Assembly: GCF_036324505.1 (NCBI RefSeq)
Contig: NC_086357.1
Coordinates: 20,462,793-20,526,792 of the forward strand
DNA: 64,000 nt
Direction: 5' to 3'
Origin: Eleginops maclovinus
Taxonomy: Eukaryota; Chordata; Actinopteri; Perciformes; Eleginopidae
A model generated the notes under the pieces. It did no database searches, was not told the DNA's origin, and saw nothing but the letters and a program-made list of their open reading frames with translations. This document shows, piece by piece, positions 50,951 through 64,000 of the stretch (its first letter is position 1; the number at the start of each line of letters is the position of its first letter). Both the position numbers and the translations under genes were made by a program.

Positions 50951-50961
50951 CGCCATCTTTG
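50951..50961 (-). promoter_or_regulatory. YY1-like site in the PLPP6 promoter
   Basis: Minus strand reads CAAAGATGGCG, matching the YY1 core AAGATGGCG in the sense orientation of PLPP6, about 150 bases before its start codon. YY1 sites of this form often sit just after the transcription start, so the 5' UTR probably begins close by. Confidence 0.4.
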
Positions 50962-52295
<1,334 letters not shown>

Positions 52296-55200
52296 ATGCC
52301 CGGACTTCTGCTGGGAGACTTGTTCCCCAATTTTGAGGCCGACACCACCATCGGCAGGATCAAGCTCCACGATTTCCTGGGCAGCTCGTGAGTGCGCATG
52401 CTCCCTGCACAACCATTATATTGCAAAAAAGATTAAGATCTGTGTAAGGATTATTCTGTATTTAAAAGTTAAGGTGCATTATTTTATAGAGATCTACCAC
52501 AGAAGTCTATAGATCCCTTTGCTGATTCGATCCCCATGTGACTGCCATGCGACACCTGACACACACAGCATGACTGTTGGATAAGAGCACGATCATACAC
52601 CAGAAATGTCATACAACACACTGTATTCATTTTGTTTTTAAAGTGGGTCAAAGTAACATTGAGCTGTCCTAACTTCAGACCGAAAAAGACAGCAAGGCAG
52701 CAGAGATATACGTAGTCCTCATACATGTTTGTGAAGTATATCTTGTAGCGATGTTTGTACCACATTTGTTTGACTAATTCATTTGCATGTAAGCAACACA
52801 ATGACAACGCCAGTAGGTTCAAAAGTTTTATTTGTCATATGCACAGCAGATACAGTGTATATGTTGGCAATGAAAATCTTATATCCCAGGCTCCTCCAAC
52901 AACTCAACATACACAGTGCAAATAAGATAAATAAAATAGTGCAAAAATTAGAAAAGAATAAACTAGTGCAAACAGCTGGTGCAATAACAACAATAAGGAT
53001 GTAAAGATGTAAAATATATACATATGAGATTATTTAAATATACTGTACAGTAATTTAAATACTTTACACTGTTGTATGAGGAGTGTAGACAGATGCATAT
53101 GTTACGTATAAACAGATATTTATGGCAGATATGTATAATGTATAGATGTGTGTACTATAAACAGATGTGAGTAGATTCCACAGAGCTCAGGAGTTCAGCA
53201 GTCTTATAGCCTGTGGTATAAAACTGTCCCTGAGTCTGGTGGTCTTGGTCCGGATGCTGCGGTACCGTCCGCCAGACGGCAGCAGACAGAACAGATTGTT
53301 GCTGGGGGGATGGGGGTTCTTTAATATCCTACCGGCCTTCTTCCTACACCACTGGGTGTAGAGGTCCTCCATGGATGGCAGCTCCGTCCTGGTGATGTGC
53401 TGAGCAGTTTTCACCACCCTCTGTAGAGTCTTACCGTTGAGGGCGGTGCAACTGCCATACCAGGCCGTGATGCAGCCAGTCAGGATACTCTCGATTTATA
53501 TTGTGTGAACATGGAACTGTGCCTCAGTGCTTGCATAACCTTTAGTACTCACAGCTCGGCTATAGGCTGCTTTGTAAAAACAGAGAGAAAGAAATACTAT
53601 AGCAGGCATTTACAACCACACCAACAGATGATGACGTTTCAAATATTTTTTACAATGAGAATGATTCACTTAGTCTAATCTAGTGTGTTGAACAATGCAA
53701 ACAATTGATTAAAAAAACCTCCTCAAAAAAATTGAATAATGTCATTTGATGGTGCTTTTTTCATTTACTTCTGATTTGAAGATAACAATTCAGGATGGCC
53801 ACCCTGTCATTTCCCTGTCCAGACAACAGTGCAAACATAGAGGGATATATTTCAAAAGGTGTAACTTGCTCTAATTTAATGACGCGCATAACCTGCTGCA
53901 ACTACACCCTATTTAATATAATGAAAACATCAACATATAGTAACTACTTAATAACCTGTTTGTTTACTTAGTGTGATTAGATGTTGAACTGAAGAGAGGC
54001 TAAAGACACATTTAAATCCCAAAAGTAAGGACAATGTAGTATCCCCTTTCTTAGAAAAAAGCCCAAGTGTGTATTGTGTTGTGCATTTATAGCTCATGTT
54101 TAATGATTTAGTTTTGGTTTTAAAGTAATTGTAAGTGTTCAAATCATCAGCTTCTAAACACATTCCTCTTAGAAACATTCATTATCCGGGGTTTGTTCTG
54201 CTTCGCCAGATCTTTTCAGGGCCTCTGGTCATCCCAGAATCATGTGATCACCATGCCTGTGAGGAGCCGCTCTTTTGTGTTGCTTCTACCTCATGTGATA
54301 GCACAATACAACACGTTGAAAAGGAAGTCCACATAAACCACGAGGCAGAAAATGCACGTGATTCAAGGGGTAATTTATCCTTTAAAATGTTTTCCAAGTG
54401 GTGTTTTTTGCAGGAAAACTGTGTCCAATTGACCCTTGAGAAAACATCTGGATTCAATATTTTGTGGTTGTGTCTGCCAAAACTTCCGACAGCTGTGTGT
54501 GGCTGGAATGTCCTGTGCTAAGACATTATGTTCTCTGTCTTTCCCTTTTTTTTCAATTTCAACCCTTTCTGTTCTCCGTACCCCACTATAGCTTGTGCTC
54601 TTAGTCCTATCACTGTTTTTGCCTCTTCTCAATCCAGGCTCTATGTATTCTTTATAGGAATCGTGCACAATCACAACAGTAATGAATAAAGACCATGCAG
54701 ACAGAATACATAGATTTATTCACACATACATTTAATGTGCTGTAAATGCTCAGAGACATTGAAGAACATATTGTTTTAATTCAGTGCAGGTTTGACCTTT
54801 GGTTTATGTAACTTAGTGTGGTTATATAAACTCTAAGCCTTATGCAAGGTGAGATGGGATGTCAATGACCTTATTTGCTATATACGTACCTAATAAAGTT
54901 TTGGACTTGGAGATTTCTGAACCAAAATGATGTGTATAAAGATCTAATTGCTTATTTGTGTTTTCCTCTGTAGATGGGGTGTCCTGTTCTCCCACCCAAA
55001 GGACTTCACCCCTGTCTGCACCACTGAGCTCGCCTGTGCTGCTAAGGTCAGCGATGAGTTCAAGAAACGAGATGTGAAGATGATTGCTCTGTCCATTGAC
55101 AGTGTTGAGGATCACCACAACTGGAGCAAGGTGGGGTGATGATGCACACACACATACACTGTATACTTGTGCCTTTTTTAAATGTGGCATGTAAGAGATT

Positions 55201-57729
55201 AAAGGATGGCTTTGTGAAACAGGTCCGGTTACTGTTGGTCAAGTGAACCTGAACAAAGGTTAATGAAGGCATGTAAATGATTCTAAACATTGAGAGTAGT
55301 GCCTTTAATCACTGCTTGCTGTTCTGTATACCGAGTTTACAGTTTTCTTTTTTTTTAAAGATATGTTTAAACATAATTTACAAATCCCATTAGCTCTAAA
55401 ATGTTTAAGTCTGAGTGTAATAAGTGTGAAGGCCATGTGCTGCATGGTGAGATCATCCCAACCTAAAGTAAACGGAGGCACTTAAAATCGAGTATTGGTC
55501 TGCAAATAACATGAAGTGAAACATGGAGGAAAAACATTTACCATTAGTCTTAAATAAAAACGTGTTCAATTAAATGTTAACATTGTGACATAAACATATA
55601 AACAAATACATCTAGGTTACAATAACTTGTTATGGACTCCCACTGTATTGCTGGTGAGTTTAAGAACGTTGCGGTCAACAGCGCCCTCTGGTGTTCGACT
55701 GTAACTGCATTATTGAAAAAATACCATCAAATGCACATTACTAAGGTTTGCACTACATTAGGTTATATTCCCACCAACAATCCTTGGTGATGTATTATAG
55801 AATAGTACAGTTATACTCAGGCAACCTTTTTAAAATGACAAGCGACAACAAAATGGAGCTGATTGCAATTTATTTGGTTTCTTTTCCAGTCTACGCTGGT
55901 TATGTAAACTGTGTACAAACGTATTATTCTGAAAACATAAGCACTGCCTGGCCTTACTTTCTTAATTATTTTTATTTAAATTAAATGCATTATATTCAAT
56001 ATTTTCAATGAAATGTATCTTATTTCTTTAAATGATTTACAATTATAATTTCTTGATGTGAACTCTGACCAGAACTGTAATTGTGTAATGCTCCTCTGTG
56101 GTTTGGTGGAAGCTGATGGGAAATGATACTCAGATTAATGGTTGATCATTACCTTCAACTCAGACACTCTTAAACGCCTCCTCAGAAAGGCCAGTGATTG
56201 GCCCTAAAGTATTGGCACTACAAAGTGTCTGAGTTAAAGATTAACAGTCTCTGGGGACTCATCCAACCTGTGCTGCACTGATGGTCAGGACTGTGAGAAC
56301 ATTCACGTAGGATCATAATGTCGTGCTTTAGAGTAGTAAAGCCTGACTGTGTTTCTCTGTGTCTTTAGGATGTGATGGCAGTCAGCAGTTCAGCTGCAAA
56401 AACTCTGCCATTCCCCATCATCGCTGACCACAACAGAGCGCTGTCCATCGAGCTGGGCATGCTGGACCCCGATGAGAGAGACAGTGAGGGCTTGCCCCTC
56501 ACTGCTCGCTGCGTAAGAAACCTGTCCTCCATCCTGTCCTCATGATTGTATTACATCCCTACAAAAACCATGGCTGCATAATCAGAATATACAAATGCAG
56601 AATGCCATTGAAACTTGCTTTTTTCAGAATCCTGTCCTGACACAACTTTTTTTGACTGTAAAAGGTTTCGATCTTTAGCGTCTAATTCCTTTCCAGCTGA
56701 CAACCATGTTTTTGGATGACCACAATTATAGCTCTGTGTGGACCGGGTTGTTGAATAACCATTTGTTATGCAGGCAATACACACAGTATTTGCATCTTAA
56801 AAGCTTTAGTTAAAGAAATCCTCCTTGCAATTACTGTTTCTGTACTTGTAAATGGATTAAAGGAAATATTATTTGGAAAAAAGAGGGAGCATGTTTTTTT
56901 AAGCGTTTGTTTTTGTTCCTTTATTTAAATGAAGCTTATTCTGGCTCTTACATTGACGCTGCAGCGTTTTTAACCCACTTTAGGTCTTCGTGATTGGCCC
57001 TGACAAGAAGCTGAAGCTCTCCATCCTCTACCCCGCCACCACAGGAAGGAACTTTGATGAGATACTCCGAGTGATCGACTCTCTGCAGCTCACTGCACAT
57101 AAGAAGGTTGCCACACCTGTCGACTGGAAGGTAACTAGCTAAAAGATGTGCTGTGATGTGACAAAAGCTAATAGTCTCCTTGTTTCAGCTTTACATTTAG
57201 CTTACTCTCATGTGAGTGTTATCAACCTTTCCTCTCCTCCTCTTTGTTTCACTGTTGTCCACACCAAAGTCCACAATTTCATTTATATAAAATACACTTT
57301 AGACCCCACAATCAGTCCAAACTGACAGGCTCCTCCCTGCTTCATAGAACTGGTAACTCAAAAAAGTTTTGAAAATCATTTAATTGCATTTACCTGCCCT
57401 TTAGTGCAAAGCTACAAGTGTAGGAAAACACAATATAACATTTGTGACCTCATTTTAACAAGTAACACTGAATAAAATGACCGAAAGCAACATAGTACAG
57501 GAGCCAAATGAGGCTGCTGCATAAGTTATCAATACTGTGAAGACTTCCTTACTGTAATCAAAACCAGACTGTGCTCTTAAAAAGCTCTTACTTTCACTTT
57601 CAGCCTGGTGACAAGGTCATGGTCATTCCTTCACTCTCCGAGGCTGAAGCTGCTGCTCTCTTCCCCAACGGTGTGACCACTAAAGAGGTGCCTTCTGGGA
57701 AGAAATACCTGCGCTACACCCAGCCCTAA
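52296..57729 (+). CDS. prdx6: PRDX6, 1-Cys peroxiredoxin 6, 5 exons, 221 aa
   Basis: Cytosolic and lysosomal enzyme that reduces H2O2 and phospholipid hydroperoxides with glutathione, and has phospholipase A2 and acyltransferase activity in mammals. Exons 52296-52387, 54974-55130, 56369-56512, 56984-57130, 57604-57729; all GT-AG, phases join. Protein starts [20 protein letters not shown]. Peroxidatic Cys46 lies in FTPVCTTE; His38 precedes it. His25 and Ser31 correspond to the mammalian phospholipase residues His26 and Ser32; the lipase box reads GSSWG where mammals have GDSWG. The C-terminal 1-Cys domain is present ([29 protein letters not shown]) and the end is [11 protein letters not shown]. 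Human is 224 aa. Only one peroxidatic Cys of 2-Cys type is replaced, as expected for this class. Intron 1 holds a LINE relic. Confidence 0.97.
52814..53494 (-). mobile_element. LINE 3'-end relic in PRDX6 intron 1
   Basis: Minus strand encodes the LINE C-terminus ([20 protein letters not shown] through [18 protein letters not shown]) followed by a 3' UTR ending ATAAAACTTTTGAACCT. It is the same family as 25430-26575 and continues a little further 5' (CTGCATCACGGCCTGGTATGG). Antisense to PRDX6 and 5' truncated. Confidence 0.85.
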
Positions 57730-57918
57730 AGAAACACTAGAGACTGAATTCTTTGTATAGATTACTACTCTTTGATAAATGAAAATCATTGGATGACAAC
57801 ATATTAAACTGATCAAAAGCATATACTGTATGCACCAATTTGGAAGTTAGTTTCATGCAACCTTTCCAGCAATGAACAGAGATTATTTACTGTAATTTTC
57901 CAGTGCCTTGTTTCAATC

Positions 57919-57924
57919 AATAAA
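57919..57924 (+). terminator. PRDX6 poly(A) signal AATAAA
   Basis: Canonical hexamer 190 bases after the stop codon, followed by a T/G-rich stretch. Confidence 0.7.
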
Positions 57925-57959
57925 CGCACTTTTCACACATGTTCTCTGAATCTTTGAGT

Positions 57960-63762
<5,803 letters not shown>

Positions 63763-64000
63763 GCTGAGAGAGTGACATATGTTTTGCTTTAGTACTTGTT
63801 TATGTTCATCCAACAGTGGGAGAGCAGAACCATGGTTAACTATCAATTAAAGCGATGATCATAAAACAAGCACTTGTAAATAAACACTGCCAAGCTAACA
63901 TAGAGAGAGAGGGGCAGGGAAAAGGAAAAAGAACAATGTAATATTAGTATAATATTAAAGATGCCTGCGCCTGAAAAAGGTTTTTTTAAAAACAACATCA

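Noticed and set aside
53167..53361. Plus-strand frame in PRDX6 intron 1
   Set aside because: Antisense of the LINE C-terminus.

Overview
The window looks like nuclear DNA of a ray-finned fish, probably a percomorph-like teleost. Genes are split into many short exons with GT-AG introns. The protein families are vertebrate (PRRC2C, flavin-containing monooxygenases, PLPP6, peroxiredoxin 6). The repeats are fish-like: a Tc1/mariner copy, LINE 3' ends, dense AC/TG arrays and a very long CCAT array. I found no prokaryotic or viral gene.

Layout. (1) 1-13.5 kb, minus strand: the 5' two thirds of PRRC2C, 18 coding exons joining in one frame (1985 codons), with a large first intron and a GC-rich promoter near 13.0-13.5 kb. 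The 3' part lies beyond position 1. (2) 13.5-15.6 kb: spacer with a ~670 bp CCAT array joined to a ~110 bp TATC array. (3) 15.6-41.7 kb, minus strand: five head-to-tail flavin-containing monooxygenase units, called FMO-A to FMO-E here in order of increasing coordinate. A, B, D and E have complete open exon chains (551, 556, 564 and 553 aa). FMO-C looks broken: a whole exon is absent and another exon is frameshifted. A Tc1 relic sits in an FMO-B intron and a LINE relic lies between B and C. (4) 41.7-47.6 kb: gene-poor, with LTR-like repeats and a tandem array at 46.5-47.0 kb that keeps one reading frame open behind a splice-acceptor-like site. (5) 47.6-50.8 kb, minus strand: two-exon PLPP6. (6) 52.3-57.7 kb, plus strand: complete five-exon PRDX6 (221 aa), with a LINE relic in intron 1. 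(7) 57.7-64 kb: no gene seen, several long AC arrays and old interspersed repeats.

The order PRRC2C - FMO cluster - PRDX6 recalls human 1q24-q25, so this is conserved vertebrate synteny with a lineage-specific FMO expansion. The FMOs are predicted ER-anchored NADPH/FAD oxygenases of soft nucleophiles. PRDX6 reduces peroxides and phospholipid hydroperoxides. PLPP6 dephosphorylates isoprenoid diphosphates. PRRC2C is a cytoplasmic RNA-binding translation and stress-granule factor. They are neighbours, not an operon.

Most interesting observations: FMO-A and FMO-B are nearly identical except in one exon (exon 5), which is about 35% different in protein; one conserved FMO exon is cut by an intron at three different places among the paralogues; the 46.5-47.0 kb open repeat array; and an intronic partial copy of a PRRC2C coding segment. 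All identifications come from reading the sequence and from memory of the families; no database search was run.
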